The notes below the pieces were generated by a model, which was not told the DNA's origin, did no database searches, and saw only the letters and a list, made by a program, of their open reading frames with translations. From Mycobacterium sp. Z3061 (GTDB lineage Bacteria; Actinomycetota; Actinomycetes; Mycobacteriales; Mycobacteriaceae): a stretch of DNA of 64,000 bases. The stretch covers positions 3,410,001-3,474,000 of the forward strand of contig NZ_CP134062.1 of the NCBI RefSeq assembly GCF_031583025.1, given 5' to 3'. Of the stretch, positions 53,285 to 62,969 are shown piece after piece. The stretch's first letter is position 1; each line of letters starts with the position of its first letter. The position numbers and the translations under genes were made by a program.

Positions 53285-53569
53285 ATGACGATCAATTACC
53301 AGTTCGGCGACGTCGACGCCCACGGCGCGCTCATCCGCGCCCAGGCGGCCAACCTCGAGGCCGAGCACCAGGCCATCGTTCGCGATGTGCTGGCTGCCGG
53401 TGACTTCTGGGGCGGCGCCGGTTCGGTGGCTTGCCAGGAGTTCATCGCCCAGTTGGGCCGCAACTTCCAGGTGATCTACGAGCAGGCCAACGCCCACGGC
53501 CAGAAGGTTCAGTCAGCCGGCAGCAACATGGCGCAGACCGACAGCGCCGTCGGCTCCAGCTGGGCCTAA
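53285..53569 (+). CDS. esxN: WXG100 protein EsxN (Mtb9.9 family)
   Basis: 94 residues. MTINYQFGDVDAHGALIRAQ, the WGG turn in GDFWGGAGSVACQEF near residue 43 and the end MAQTDSAVGSSWA are those of the EsxN/Mtb9.9 family. It is the partner of EsxM and a standard ESX-5 substrate. It shares a transcript with esxM and is followed by a perfect hairpin. Confidence 0.96.
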   Translation: MTINYQFGDVDAHGALIRAQAANLEAEHQAIVRDVLAAGDFWGGAGSVACQEFIAQLGRNFQVIYEQANAHGQKVQSAGSNMAQTDSAVGSSWA

Positions 53570-53586
53570 AACCGAACTCCAGGCGC

Positions 53587-53615
53587 GGCAGCACACCAAT
53601 CACTGGTGTGCTGCC
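53587..53615 (+). terminator. Perfect 12-base hairpin after esxN
   Basis: GGCAGCACACCA and TGGTGTGCTGCC form a perfect stem with a five-base loop (ATCAC), 17 bases after the esxN stop. No T tract follows. It may be a partial terminator or a block to 3'-end decay. Confidence 0.6.
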
Positions 53616-53667
53616 GTGTCCTGCAGTTAACTGGAAGTCCGAATAAAAAAAGACCATTGAGGTAGGG

Positions 53668-54570
53668 ATGGATCAACAGAGCACCCGCACCGACATCACC
53701 GTCAACGTCGACGGCTTCTGGATGCTTCAGGCGTTGCTGGATATCCGGCATGTCGCGCCGGAGTTGAGGTGCCGGCCTTACGTATCCACCGACAACAATG
53801 ACTGGCTCAACGAGCATCCCGGCATGGCGGTCATGCGCGAGCAGGGCATCGTGGTCGGCGACGCGGTCAATGAGCAGGTGGCCGCCCGGATGAAGGTGCT
53901 CGCCGCACCGGACATCGAGGTCGTCGCGCTGCTGTCGCGCGGCAAGCTGCTCTACGGCGTGGTCGACGACGAGAATCAGCCTCCCGGCTCGCGGGACATC
54001 CCCGACAACGAATTCCGGGTGGTGCTGGCCCGCCGTGGCAACCACTGGGTTTCCGCGGTGCGGGTGGGCAACGACATCACCGTCGACGACGTCGTCGTCT
54101 CGGACAGCGCCTCGATCGCCGCACTCGTGATCGACGGTCTCGAGTCGATTCACCACGCCGACCCGGCGGCGATCAACGCCGTCAACGTGCCCCTGGAAGA
54201 GATGCTCGAGGCCACCAAGTCGTGGCAGGAGTCCGGCTTCAACGTGTTTTCCGGCGGCGATCTGCGACGCATGGGCATCAGCGCCTCCACGGTGGCTGCG
54301 CTGGGTCAGGCACTGTCCGACCCCGCGGCCGAGGTTGCGGTGTACGCGCGCCAGTATCGCGACGACGCCAAGGGCCCGAGCGCCTCCGTGCTGTCCCTCA
54401 AGGACGGCTCCGGCGGCCGCATTGCGCTCTATCAGCAGGCCCGCACGGCCGGCTCCGGCGAGGCATGGCTGGCAATCTGCCCGGCCACACCGCAGCTGGT
54501 CCAGGTGGGCGTGAAGACGGTTTTGGACACTTTGCCGTACGGCGAGTGGAAATCACACAGCAGGGTTTAA
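53668..54570 (+). CDS. espG5: ESX-5 PE/PPE chaperone EspG5
   Basis: 300 residues, the same as the M. tuberculosis protein. It starts MDQQSTRTDITVNVDGFWML and continues in the alpha/beta fold of EspG, with LLSRGKLLYGVVDDENQPPG, VSDSASIAALVIDGLESIHHADPAAINAVN, and LDTLPYGEWKSHSRV at the end. EspG5 binds the tip of PPE proteins in PE-PPE dimers, keeping them soluble and directing them to ESX-5. It is cytosolic. Confidence 0.95.
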   Translation: MDQQSTRTDITVNVDGFWMLQALLDIRHVAPELRCRPYVSTDNNDWLNEHPGMAVMREQGIVVGDAVNEQVAARMKVLAAPDIEVVALLSRGKLLYGVVDDENQPPGSRDIPDNEFRVVLARRGNHWVSAVRVGNDITVDDVVVSDSASIAALVIDGLESIHHADPAAINAVNVPLEEMLEATKSWQESGFNVFSGGDLRRMGISASTVAALGQALSDPAAEVAVYARQYRDDAKGPSASVLSLKDGSGGRIALYQQARTAGSGEAWLAICPATPQLVQVGVKTVLDTLPYGEWKSHSRV

Positions 54571-54848
54571 CAGCGCCGTTACCAAACGCGCGGTGTAACA
54601 ACATTTTTGAACATAAAATGCGAGCGAGATGCCAACACGGCATACTGCTTTCGGAACGGGCTGCAAAACCAAAAACGCTATACGTCAACCACAACCAATA
54701 ACCGCGAGGCGAGGCAAATGAAATCGGAGTCGGTCCAGCCGAAGCGCTACCCGGGCTGCAGAGTCGCAGACGCCCCGGCCAGTGCACCGGCACAGCCCCG
54801 CACGCGCTCGACAAACAATTCATTCGCTGAGGCAGGGGGTGCAGGACG
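54571..54848. promoter_or_regulatory. AT-rich gap before eccD5
   Basis: 278 bases, less GC-rich than the flanks, with a probable promoter or processing site between espG5 and eccD5. A 44-codon frame at 54718 runs through it and stops on the eccD5 start. Confidence 0.4.
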
Positions 54849-54852
54849 ATGA
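54718..54852 (+). CDS. Possible small ORF coupled to eccD5
   Basis: ATG 54718 follows GCGAGGCGAGG and opens a 44-residue frame starting MKSESVQPKRYPGCRVADAP; its TGA (54850-54852) overlaps the eccD5 ATG as ATGA. The sequence has no recognised motif. Overlap of stop and start suggests translational coupling, but the frame could be accidental. Confidence 0.25.
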   Translation: MKSESVQPKRYPGCRVADAPASAPAQPRTRSTNNSFAEAGGAGR

Positions 54853-56360
54853 CCGCAGTAGCTGATGCGCCACAGACTGACATTGAGGGCGTTTCGTCGC
54901 CCCGGGCTGTGGTCGTCGGAATCATGGCCGGCGAGGGGGTGCAGATCGGTGTCCTCCTGGACGCCAACGCCCCGGTCTCGGTGATGACCGACCCGCTGTT
55001 AAAGGTGATCAACAGCCGGCTCCGGGAACTGGGGGAGACCCCGCTGGAGGCCACCGGCCGCGGCCGGTGGGCGCTGTGCCTGGTTGACGGCACGCCGCTG
55101 CGTGCCACCCAGTCGCTCACCGAGCAGGATGTCTACGACGGGGACCGGCTGTGGATCCGGTTCATCAACGACACCGAGCACCGGTCACAGGTCATCGAGC
55201 ACATTTCGACCGCGGTCTCGGCCAACCTGAGCAAGCGGTTCGCCGCGATCGACCCGGTCGTCGCCCTTCAGGTCGGCGCGACGATGGTGGCGTCCGGCGT
55301 GGTGCTGGCTTCCGGCGTGCTCGGCTGGTGGCGCTGGCACCACAACACCTGGTTGACCACCATCTTCACCGCGATCGTGGCCGCCCTGGTGCTGACGGTG
55401 TCGGTGATGCTGTTGATGCGTGCCAAGACGGACGCCGACCGCCGGGTCGCCGACATCATGCTGATGAGCGGGCTGGTGCCGGTGACGGTTGCGGCCGCAG
55501 CGGCGCCCCCCGGCCCGGTCGGTTCCCCGCAGGCGGTGCTCGGGTTCGGCGTGCTCACGGTGGCAGCGGCGCTGGCCCTGCGGTTCACCGGTCGCCGGCT
55601 GGCGGTCTACACCGCGATCGTGACGGTCGCCGCGCTGGCGACCATCGCCAGCGTGGCCAGGATGGTGGCGGCCACCAGTGCGGTGACCATGCTCTCCTGC
55701 CTGCTACTGGCCTGCGTCATCGTCTACCACGCCGCGCCGGCGCTGTCCCGGCGTCTCGCGGGTATCCGGCTGCCGGTCTTCCCGTCCGCGACCAGCCGGT
55801 GGGTGTTCGAGGCTCGGCCTGACCTGCCGACCACCGTGGTGCGCTCCGAGGGCGGCCCGCCGACCCTCGAGGGCCCGGCGTCGGTCCGCGACGTGCTGCT
55901 GCAGGCCGAGCGGGCCCGGTCGTTCCTGAGTGGCCTGCTGGTGGGGCTCGGAGTCCTGGTGGTGGTGTGCCTGACCGCGCTGTCCAACCCGCACACCCAC
56001 GAGCGGTGGCTGCCACTGCTGCTGGCCTGCTTCACCGCCGGGTTCCTGCTGCTGCGCGGCCGCTCCTACGTGGACCGCTGGCAGGCCATCACGCTGGCGG
56101 CCACCGGGGTGCTGATCATCGCGGCGGTGCTGGTGCGCTACGCCCTGGTGCTGGCCTCGCCGCTGTCGGTGTCGATCTGCGCGGCAATCCTGGTGGCGCT
56201 ACCGGCCGCGGGCCTGACGGCTGCGGCGGTCGTGCCCAACACCGTCTACAGCCCGCTGTTCCGGAAGTTCGTGGAATGGCTCGAGTACCTATGCCTCATG
56301 CCGATCTTCCCGCTGGCATTGTGGTTGATGAATGTCTATGCAGCGATTCGATACCGGTAG
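54849..56360 (+). CDS. eccD5: ESX-5 membrane channel component EccD5
   Basis: 503 residues, identical in length to Rv1795. A cytosolic ubiquitin-like domain (about residues 18-115, VVVGIMAGEGVQIGVLLDAN onward) is followed by eleven hydrophobic segments in the remaining 370 residues, for example GVVLASGVLGWWRWHH, TTIFTAIVAALVLTVSVMLL and VLGFGVLTVAAALALRF. Two copies of EccD5 per unit form the membrane ring of ESX-5. Its end overlaps mycP5 by 23-29 bases. Confidence 0.95.
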   Translation: MTAVADAPQTDIEGVSSPRAVVVGIMAGEGVQIGVLLDANAPVSVMTDPLLKVINSRLRELGETPLEATGRGRWALCLVDGTPLRATQSLTEQDVYDGDRLWIRFINDTEHRSQVIEHISTAVSANLSKRFAAIDPVVALQVGATMVASGVVLASGVLGWWRWHHNTWLTTIFTAIVAALVLTVSVMLLMRAKTDADRRVADIMLMSGLVPVTVAAAAAPPGPVGSPQAVLGFGVLTVAAALALRFTGRRLAVYTAIVTVAALATIASVARMVAATSAVTMLSCLLLACVIVYHAAPALSRRLAGIRLPVFPSATSRWVFEARPDLPTTVVRSEGGPPTLEGPASVRDVLLQAERARSFLSGLLVGLGVLVVVCLTALSNPHTHERWLPLLLACFTAGFLLLRGRSYVDRWQAITLAATGVLIIAAVLVRYALVLASPLSVSICAAILVALPAAGLTAAAVVPNTVYSPLFRKFVEWLEYLCLMPIFPLALWLMNVYAAIRYR

Positions 56361-58137
56361 CAGCCGCTCGCGGCGCGGTCGCGCGATCAGCGCGACCGTC
56401 GCCGCGATGCTGCTGACCTCCGGCGCGCTCGCCGGGATGCCACCTGCATATGCCATTGCGCCTCCGACGATTGATCCGGGGGCGCTTCCTCCTGACGGCC
56501 CCCCGGGGCCGGTCGCACCGATGAAGCAGAACTCCTACTGCACGGAGGTCGGGGTCATGCCCGGCACCGACTTCAAGGTGCCGCCGAAGTACATGGAGAT
56601 GCTGAACCTCAACGAGGCCTGGCATTTCGGCCGCGGCGAGGGGATCAAAGTCGCCGTCATCGACACGGGGGTCACGCCGCACCCGAGGTTGCCGCGCCTG
56701 ATTCCGGGCGGCGATTACGTGATGGCCGGCGGCGACGGGTTGTCTGACTGTGACGCCCACGGGACCCTGGTGGCTTCGATGATCGGGGGAGCGCCCGCTA
56801 ACGGGGCTTCGCCTCCGCCGGCCTCGCCCCGCCGCCCTGTGACCATCCCGACGACCGAGAAGCCACCGCCACCGCAGACGGTGACCCTCTCGCCAGTACC
56901 CGGCCCGACCATCACAGTCATTCCGGCGCCGGCTTCGCCATCCGAAGGCGCCGGGCCGGGTCCGGCTCCCGGTCCGGGGCAGGCTCCCTCGGGCAACCGC
57001 GGAGGCGGAACGGTGACGATCCCGGGCTACGCGGGCGGCGCGAAGGTGCACCCCATCGACAATCCGCGCCACCCGCATCCGCTGGCTCCGTCCACGACGA
57101 CCACCAGCCCGAGTCCGTCCAGCTCGTCGACCCCGCCCCCGCCACCGCCGCCGCCGAGTCCCAATGCGGCACCACCGGACGCCTTCAGTGGGATCGCACC
57201 GGACGTCGAATTGATCTCGATCCGGCAGTCCAGCCAGGCCTTCGGGCTCAAGGACGCCTACACCGGGGACGAAGACCCGCAGACGGTGGCCAAGATCGAC
57301 AGCGTCGAGACGATGGCGCGCGCGATCGTGCACGCCGCCAACATGGGCGCGTCGGTGATCAACATCTCCGATGTGACCTGCATGAGCGCCCGCAACGTGG
57401 TGGACCAACGGACGCTGGGTGCCGCGGTGCATTACGCCGCGGTCGACAAGAACGCGTTGATCGTGGCGGCGGCCGGTGACAGCAGCAAGAAGGACTGTAA
57501 GCAGAACACCATCTTCGACCCGCTGTCGCCGAATGACCCCCGCGCCTGGAACGCCGTCACCACGGTGGTGACGCCGTCGTGGTTCAGCGACTACGTGCTC
57601 ACCGTCGGCGCCGTCGACACCAGCGGACAGCCGCTGTCGCAGATGAGCATCGCCGGGCCGTGGGTTTCCATCTCGGCACCGGGGACCGACGTCATGGGGC
57701 TCTCGCCCCGGGACGACGGCCTGATCAACGCGATCGACGGCCCGGACAACACGCTGCTGGTTCCCGCGGGCACCAGCTTCGCCACCGCGATCGTGTCGGG
57801 GGTGGCCGCACTGGTGCGTGCCAAATACCCGGAACTGTCGTCGTACCAGGTGATGCAGCGTTTGATCCACACGGCCAGGCCGCCCGCACGTGGCGTCGAC
57901 AATCAGGTCGGTTACGGTGTGGTCGACCCGGTCGCGGCATTGACATGGGATGTCCCGCAAGGGCCGACCCAGGCACCCAAACAACTCTCGGCGCCGCTGT
58001 CGCTGCCGAAACCGCCCGCCCCGCGCAACATGGCGCCGGTGTGGGTGGCCACCGGGGGCCTGGCTGCGGCATTACTGATAGGCGGAGCAGTGTTCGGTAC
58101 AGCTTCATTGATGCGACGATCGCGGAAACAACGATGA
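56338..58137 (+). CDS. mycP5: ESX-5 mycosin protease MycP5
   Basis: 599 residues from ATG 56338 (ATG 56332 adds two). The signal peptide ends near AYA (residues 37-39). The subtilisin triad is Asp109 (AVIDTGV), His141 (DAHGT) and Ser480 (AGTSFATA). A Pro/Thr/Ser-rich insertion (about 150-255, including runs of prolines) is longer than in M. tuberculosis MycP5 (585 residues). A C-terminal membrane helix ([22 protein letters not shown]) ends with RRSRKQR in the cytosol. MycP5 stabilises the ESX-5 complex and cuts some substrates. Its stop overlaps the eccE5 start. Confidence 0.95.
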   Translation: MQRFDTGSSRSRRGRAISATVAAMLLTSGALAGMPPAYAIAPPTIDPGALPPDGPPGPVAPMKQNSYCTEVGVMPGTDFKVPPKYMEMLNLNEAWHFGRGEGIKVAVIDTGVTPHPRLPRLIPGGDYVMAGGDGLSDCDAHGTLVASMIGGAPANGASPPPASPRRPVTIPTTEKPPPPQTVTLSPVPGPTITVIPAPASPSEGAGPGPAPGPGQAPSGNRGGGTVTIPGYAGGAKVHPIDNPRHPHPLAPSTTTTSPSPSSSSTPPPPPPPPSPNAAPPDAFSGIAPDVELISIRQSSQAFGLKDAYTGDEDPQTVAKIDSVETMARAIVHAANMGASVINISDVTCMSARNVVDQRTLGAAVHYAAVDKNALIVAAAGDSSKKDCKQNTIFDPLSPNDPRAWNAVTTVVTPSWFSDYVLTVGAVDTSGQPLSQMSIAGPWVSISAPGTDVMGLSPRDDGLINAIDGPDNTLLVPAGTSFATAIVSGVAALVRAKYPELSSYQVMQRLIHTARPPARGVDNQVGYGVVDPVAALTWDVPQGPTQAPKQLSAPLSLPKPPAPRNMAPVWVATGGLAAALLIGGAVFGTASLMRRSRKQR

Positions 58138-59360
58138 AGGCGCAGCGCAAGCTCGGGTTGTCGTTGGCCTGGCCGCGCCTGACCGCGGTGTTCCTGGTTG
58201 ACGTGCTGATCCTGGTGCTCGCCAGCCACGCCCCGGATTCGTGGCAGGGCGAGAACCGGGTGGCGTGGTGGGTCGGCGTCGGCCTGGCGGTATTGATCAC
58301 GCTGCTGTCGATCGTCACTTATCACGGCATCACGGTCGCCTCCGGCGTGGCCTCTTGGCTGTGGGACTGGTCCGCCGATCCCGGTACCGCCCTCGGTGCC
58401 GGGTGCACGCCGGCCACCGACTTCAAGCGGCGTTTCGGCCGCGACACGGTCGGGGTGCGCGAGTACCGCGGCCAACTGGTAGCCGTGGTGGAGGTGGACG
58501 GCGGCGACGGGGACTCCTCGGCCCGCCACCGTCACCGGGCCGTGGCCGGCGGAGCGCCCCCCTACCTGCCGGTAGCCGCGGTCGCAGATGGGTTGCGCCA
58601 GTTCGATATTCATCTGGACGGAATTGACATCGTGTCCGTTCAGGTGCGCGGTGGCGCGGCCGCCGCCCGGGCCTCGGCTTCGCTCGAGGAGTGGCAGCCC
58701 GAAGGCTGGGAGGCGAACGAAAGTGCCGGGGATCGGCCGACTGCCGACCGGCGCCGCACCTGGCTGGTGCTACGGATGAACCCGCAACGCAACGTGGCCG
58801 CTGTGGTATGCCGCGACTCGCTGGCCTCGACCCTGGTCGCCGCCACCGAGCGGCTGGTTCAGGACCTGGACGGGCAGACGTGTTCGGCCCGCCCCCTGAC
58901 AGCCGACGAGCTGGCTGAGGTCGACTCCGCCGTGCTGGCCGACCTGGAGCCGACCTGGAGCCGGCCGGGCTGGCGGCACCTCAAGCACTTCAACGGGTTC
59001 GTGACCAGTTTCTGGGTGACGCCCGCCGATATCGACTCCGAAACGCTGGAAAGCCTGTGGCTGTCCGACGCACCGGAAGTGGGCGCTACTGTTCTCACCA
59101 TGCGACTGACAACCCGGGCCAGGCGGCCGAAGCTGTCGGCGTTCGTGCGCTACCACAGTGAGTCCCGGCTGCCCAGGGAACTCACGGCGGGGCTCAACCG
59201 CCTCACCGGACGCCAGTTGGCGGCGGTGCGGGCCAGCCTGCCCGCGCCGTCTTCCCGTCCCCCGCTGGTCATACCGAGCCGCGACCTGCGCGACCACGAC
59301 GAGCTGGAATTGCCGGTGAGTCATGAGCCGGAGCACGCAACCAGCTCATCAGCACAATGA
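58134..59360 (+). CDS. eccE5: ESX-5 component EccE5
   Basis: 408 residues from ATG 58134, overlapping mycP5 (ATGA); M. tuberculosis EccE5 has 406. Two N-terminal membrane helices ([17 protein letters not shown] and [19 protein letters not shown]) are followed by the cytosolic domain, with [20 protein letters not shown] and [23 protein letters not shown]. It ends in an acidic, His-containing tail. EccE5 sits at the edge of the membrane complex. Its stop overlaps the eccA5 start. The longer open frame starting at 57579 is a shadow inside mycP5. Confidence 0.94.
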   Translation: MKAQRKLGLSLAWPRLTAVFLVDVLILVLASHAPDSWQGENRVAWWVGVGLAVLITLLSIVTYHGITVASGVASWLWDWSADPGTALGAGCTPATDFKRRFGRDTVGVREYRGQLVAVVEVDGGDGDSSARHRHRAVAGGAPPYLPVAAVADGLRQFDIHLDGIDIVSVQVRGGAAAARASASLEEWQPEGWEANESAGDRPTADRRRTWLVLRMNPQRNVAAVVCRDSLASTLVAATERLVQDLDGQTCSARPLTADELAEVDSAVLADLEPTWSRPGWRHLKHFNGFVTSFWVTPADIDSETLESLWLSDAPEVGATVLTMRLTTRARRPKLSAFVRYHSESRLPRELTAGLNRLTGRQLAAVRASLPAPSSRPPLVIPSRDLRDHDELELPVSHEPEHATSSSAQ

Positions 59361-61192
59361 CGCGCGCGCAGTCAGCCGCCGAAGATGCCAGAAACGCCAT
59401 GGTCGCCGGACTACTGGCTTCAGGTATCTCGGTCAACGGACTGCAGCCGAGCCATAACCCGCAAGTCGCGGCGCAGATGTTCACCACCGCCACCAAGCTC
59501 GACCCGGGCATGTGCGATGCCTGGCTGGCGCGGATCCTGGCCGGTGACCAGAGCCTCGAGGTCCTCGCCGGAGCCTGGGCGGCGGTAAGGACCTTCGGGT
59601 GGGAGACCCGCCGCCTCGGGGTCACGGACCTGCAGTTCCGTCCCGAGGTGTCCGACGGTCTGTTCCTGCGTCTCGCCGTCACCAGCGTGGATTCGCTGGC
59701 CTGCGCTTACGCCGCGGTCCTGGCCGAGAACAAACGCTACAAAGAAGCGGCCGAACTGCTCGACTCGGCCGATCCACGGCACCCGTTCGACGCCGAGCTG
59801 GTCACCTATGTGCGGGGCGTGCTCTACTTCCGCACCAAGCGCTGGCCGGACGTGCTGACGCAGTTCCCGGAGGCCACGCCCTGGCGGCACCCCGAGCTGA
59901 AGGCTGCGGGGGCGGCGATGGCCACGACCGCGCTGGCTTCGCTCGGTGTCTTCGAGGAAGCATTCCGGCGCGGTCAGGACGCCATCGAGGGGGATCGGGT
60001 CCCGGGTGCGGCCAACATCGCCCTGTACACCCAGGGCATGTGCCTGCGGCACGTGGGCCGCGAGGACGAGGCCGTCGAACTGCTGCGCCGCGTGTATTCG
60101 CGCGACGCGAAATTCACCCCGGCCCGCGAAGCGCTGGACAACCCGAACTTCCGGCTGGTCCTGACCGACCCGGAAACGATCGAGGCGCGCACGGACCCGT
60201 GGGACCCCGAAAGCGCTCCCACGCGCGCCCAGACCGAGGCCGCCCGCCATGCCGAGGAAGCCGCGAAATACCTGGCCGAGGGCGATGCCGAGCTCAACGC
60301 GATGCTGGGCATGGAGCAGGCCAAACGCGAGATCAAGCTGATCAAGTCGACGACCAAGGTGAACCTGGCGCGCGCGAAGATGGGTCTTCCCGTCCCACTG
60401 ACATCGCGTCACACGTTGTTGCTGGGGCCGCCCGGGACCGGCAAGACGTCTGTCGCGCGGGCATTCGCCAAGCAGTTGTGCGGGCTCACGGTGTTGCGAA
60501 AGCCACTGGTGGTGGAGACCAGCCGCACAAAGCTGCTGGGCCGCTACATGGCTGACGCCGAGAAGAACGCCGAAGAGATGCTCGAAGGCGCGCTGGGTGG
60601 CGCCGTGTTCTTCGACGAGATGCACACCCTGCACGAGAAGGGCTACCAGCAGGGCGACCCGTACGGCAACGCGATCATCAACACCCTGCTGCTCTATATG
60701 GAGAACCATCGCGACGAACTGGTGGTGTTCGGCGCGGGGTACGCCAAGGCGATGGAAAAGATGCTCGAGGTGAATCAGGGCCTGCGGCGGCGCTTTTCAA
60801 CCGTCATCGAGTTCTTCAGCTACACGCCCGAGGAACTCGTCGCGCTCACCGTGCTGATGGGCCGGGAGAACGAGGACGTCATCACCGAGGAAGAGGCATC
60901 GGTGTTGCTGCCGTCCTATACGAAGTTCTACAACGACGAGACGTACTCCGAGGACGGCGACCTGATTCGCGGCATCGACATGCTCGGCAACGCCGGCTTT
61001 GTACGGAACGTGGTCGAGAAGGCGCGTGACCACCGTAGTTTCCGGTTGGACGACGAGGACCTGGACGCGGTGCTCAACAGTGACTTCACCGAGTTCAGCG
61101 AAGCCCAACTGCGCCGCTTCCGTGAGCTCACCCGCGACGACCTCGCCGAGGGACTCAGCGCCGCGGTCGCCGAGGAGCGCAAGAACAAGTAA
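59357..61192 (+). CDS. eccA5: ESX-5 AAA+ ATPase EccA5
   Basis: 611 residues. The N-terminal 280 residues form TPR-like helical repeats (for example [20 protein letters not shown] and [20 protein letters not shown]). The CbxX/CfqX AAA+ domain follows: Walker A GPPGTGKT at 357-364, Walker B AVFFDE at 416-421 and an arginine-finger region with [12 protein letters not shown]. EccA5 is cytosolic and is thought to release EspG5 from PE-PPE substrates before export. ATG overlaps the eccE5 stop. It is the last core ESX-5 gene. Confidence 0.95.
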   Translation: MTRAQSAAEDARNAMVAGLLASGISVNGLQPSHNPQVAAQMFTTATKLDPGMCDAWLARILAGDQSLEVLAGAWAAVRTFGWETRRLGVTDLQFRPEVSDGLFLRLAVTSVDSLACAYAAVLAENKRYKEAAELLDSADPRHPFDAELVTYVRGVLYFRTKRWPDVLTQFPEATPWRHPELKAAGAAMATTALASLGVFEEAFRRGQDAIEGDRVPGAANIALYTQGMCLRHVGREDEAVELLRRVYSRDAKFTPAREALDNPNFRLVLTDPETIEARTDPWDPESAPTRAQTEAARHAEEAAKYLAEGDAELNAMLGMEQAKREIKLIKSTTKVNLARAKMGLPVPLTSRHTLLLGPPGTGKTSVARAFAKQLCGLTVLRKPLVVETSRTKLLGRYMADAEKNAEEMLEGALGGAVFFDEMHTLHEKGYQQGDPYGNAIINTLLLYMENHRDELVVFGAGYAKAMEKMLEVNQGLRRRFSTVIEFFSYTPEELVALTVLMGRENEDVITEEEASVLLPSYTKFYNDETYSEDGDLIRGIDMLGNAGFVRNVVEKARDHRSFRLDDEDLDAVLNSDFTEFSEAQLRRFRELTRDDLAEGLSAAVAEERKNK

Positions 61193-61652
61193 CGCCTCAG
61201 GCCGGCCCGCGCACTCACCTGCCGCGGCACGCCGAATGGGTTGTGGCTATTGCCCTGCCGCTGCGGCTTCGGCCGGATACGCTGTGTGCAACTCGAGCTA
61301 GGCGAGAGGGGCGTACCTGGCCACGGTGGCTCTCCCGTGTGCCCGACCGTGACGGGAGGTGGGGCCGCACTGATCCAACCGAAAACGTCTCTGCAATTGC
61401 GATGACCATTCTTCCCGATCCGGTCACGGCGCTTTCCCGTCGTCGGAATCGGCTGGCGCGACAATCCGGACACGCGGCGCCCGCAGCGCTTGCGTCATCG
61501 GCAGCACCCCGACACCACCTCAGCGGCCAAGTTCTGTAGCCGGGTCGGACCATCCCACAGGAGAAGTCCGATGACTATTCTTATAATCGATTGCGCTGCA
61601 ACATGTTCCGCTGACGCCCCGGTCGCTGTGATCGGTTGAGGAGGCGGTGACA
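61193..61652. other. Intergenic region after eccA5
   Basis: 460 bases with no gene likeness in any frame. In M. tuberculosis the lipoprotein gene lppT lies here; no signal peptide or lipobox is found in this gap. The promoter and GAGGAGG ribosome site (61638-61644) of the following PPE gene are at its end. Confidence 0.4.
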
Positions 61653-62915
61653 ATGGATTTTGGCGCATTTCCACCGGAAGTCAACTCGCTGCGCATGTAC
61701 TCCGGGCCCGGGTCGGCACCGATGCTGGCCGCGGTATCGGCCTGGGAGCGGTTGGCCACCGAACTGCAGTCGACGGCCGCCGCCTACGACACAGTCGTCT
61801 CGATACTGACCGACGACGGCTGGCGCGGGCCCGCGTCGGAGGCCATGCTGGCGGCAATCACACCCTATCTGACCTGGATGACACTGACCGGGGTGAAGGC
61901 CGAGGAAGCCGCCACCCAGGCGGCAGCCGCGGCCGGTGCGTACGAGACGGCCTACGCCATGACGGTGCCCCCCGCGGTCGTCGCCGCCAACCGGGCCGAG
62001 TTGCAACTGCTGGTGGCAACGAATCTGATTGGTCAGAACACGTCCGCGATTGCGGCGAACGAGGCCGCCTATGGGGAGATGTGGGCCCAGGATGCGGCGG
62101 CGATGTACGGCTATGCCACCAGCTCGGCGGCCGCGTCGACGCTGACGCCGTTCAGCGCGCCACCCCAGGTCACCGATCCGGCCGGGCAGGCCGGCCAGGC
62201 GACCGCGGTCACGCAGGCGGCCGGTACCGCGGTGGGCACCGTGCAATCGCAGCTCCCGCAGTTGATGTCGTCGGTTCCTTCGACCCTGCAAGGCCTTTCG
62301 GCGCCGGCGGCCGCACTGGACGCCTTCCCGGGGGCCGGGCTGCTCGCCGACCTGCTGAATTTCCTGGACGGTAACGACGGGAATCCGTATGGCATTTTCC
62401 TGAATTCCAACCTGGTGAACGGCTTCGTGTCGGCCGGGTATGTGAGCCCCGCCATCGTGGCCCCGGCTGCGTTCGCTGGGTTGGCCGACATCAACGCCGT
62501 CGCACTTGGCGCACAGCAGCAAGCGCTGCCACCGATGGGTTCCGGTGAGGGAAACGCTTCCTGGATACCGGCGGCGTCTCCGGCCAACCCGACCAACCTT
62601 CCCCCTTTGATGGATGTGGCCGAGGCCTCGTTCACCACGGGCGGCGGTGTGACGGCCGGAATCAACCAATCGGCCGTCGTCGGGCGGTTGTCCGTGCCGC
62701 AGACCTGGACGGCAGCCACGGCGGTGGTCAATCACGCCGGTGCGGCCGCACCCGGTGGTGGGTGGACCAGTACCGCGGTTGCGCCGCAGGCCGCGGCGGG
62801 TATGCCGGGCTTCCCCGGCATGCCGGTCGGCGGCATGTACGGCAACAACTTCGGCAATCCTCCGCGCTACGGGTTCCGGCCGACGATCATGGGGCGCCCA
62901 CCGGCCGCTGGATGA
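61653..62915 (+). CDS. PPE family protein (PPE-SVP), PPE28-30 group
   Basis: 420 residues from ATG 61653 after GAGGAGG. It starts MDFGAFPPEVNSLRMYSGPG, has WRGPAS near residue 60, and carries the segment [20 protein letters not shown] near residue 240, then GYVSPAIVAPAA. The SVP motif is VGRLSVPQTW. The end is Gly/Met-rich (GMPGFPGMPVGGMYGNNFGN) and finishes YGFRPTIMGRPPAAG. The position after eccA5 matches PPE28-PPE30. No PE gene is adjacent, so its partner must be one of the PE proteins encoded elsewhere. Confidence 0.88.
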   Translation: MDFGAFPPEVNSLRMYSGPGSAPMLAAVSAWERLATELQSTAAAYDTVVSILTDDGWRGPASEAMLAAITPYLTWMTLTGVKAEEAATQAAAAAGAYETAYAMTVPPAVVAANRAELQLLVATNLIGQNTSAIAANEAAYGEMWAQDAAAMYGYATSSAAASTLTPFSAPPQVTDPAGQAGQATAVTQAAGTAVGTVQSQLPQLMSSVPSTLQGLSAPAAALDAFPGAGLLADLLNFLDGNDGNPYGIFLNSNLVNGFVSAGYVSPAIVAPAAFAGLADINAVALGAQQQALPPMGSGEGNASWIPAASPANPTNLPPLMDVAEASFTTGGGVTAGINQSAVVGRLSVPQTWTAATAVVNHAGAAAPGGGWTSTAVAPQAAAGMPGFPGMPVGGMYGNNFGNPPRYGFRPTIMGRPPAAG

Positions 62916-62969
62916 CAGGAGGGAGGCCACCGCGACATCGCTCACGATGGGCGAAAGGAGGTGCTGGTA

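Noticed and set aside
61243-61539. 98-codon frame in the gap after eccA5, considered as an lppT replacement
   Set aside because: It has no signal peptide or lipobox and no ribosome site.
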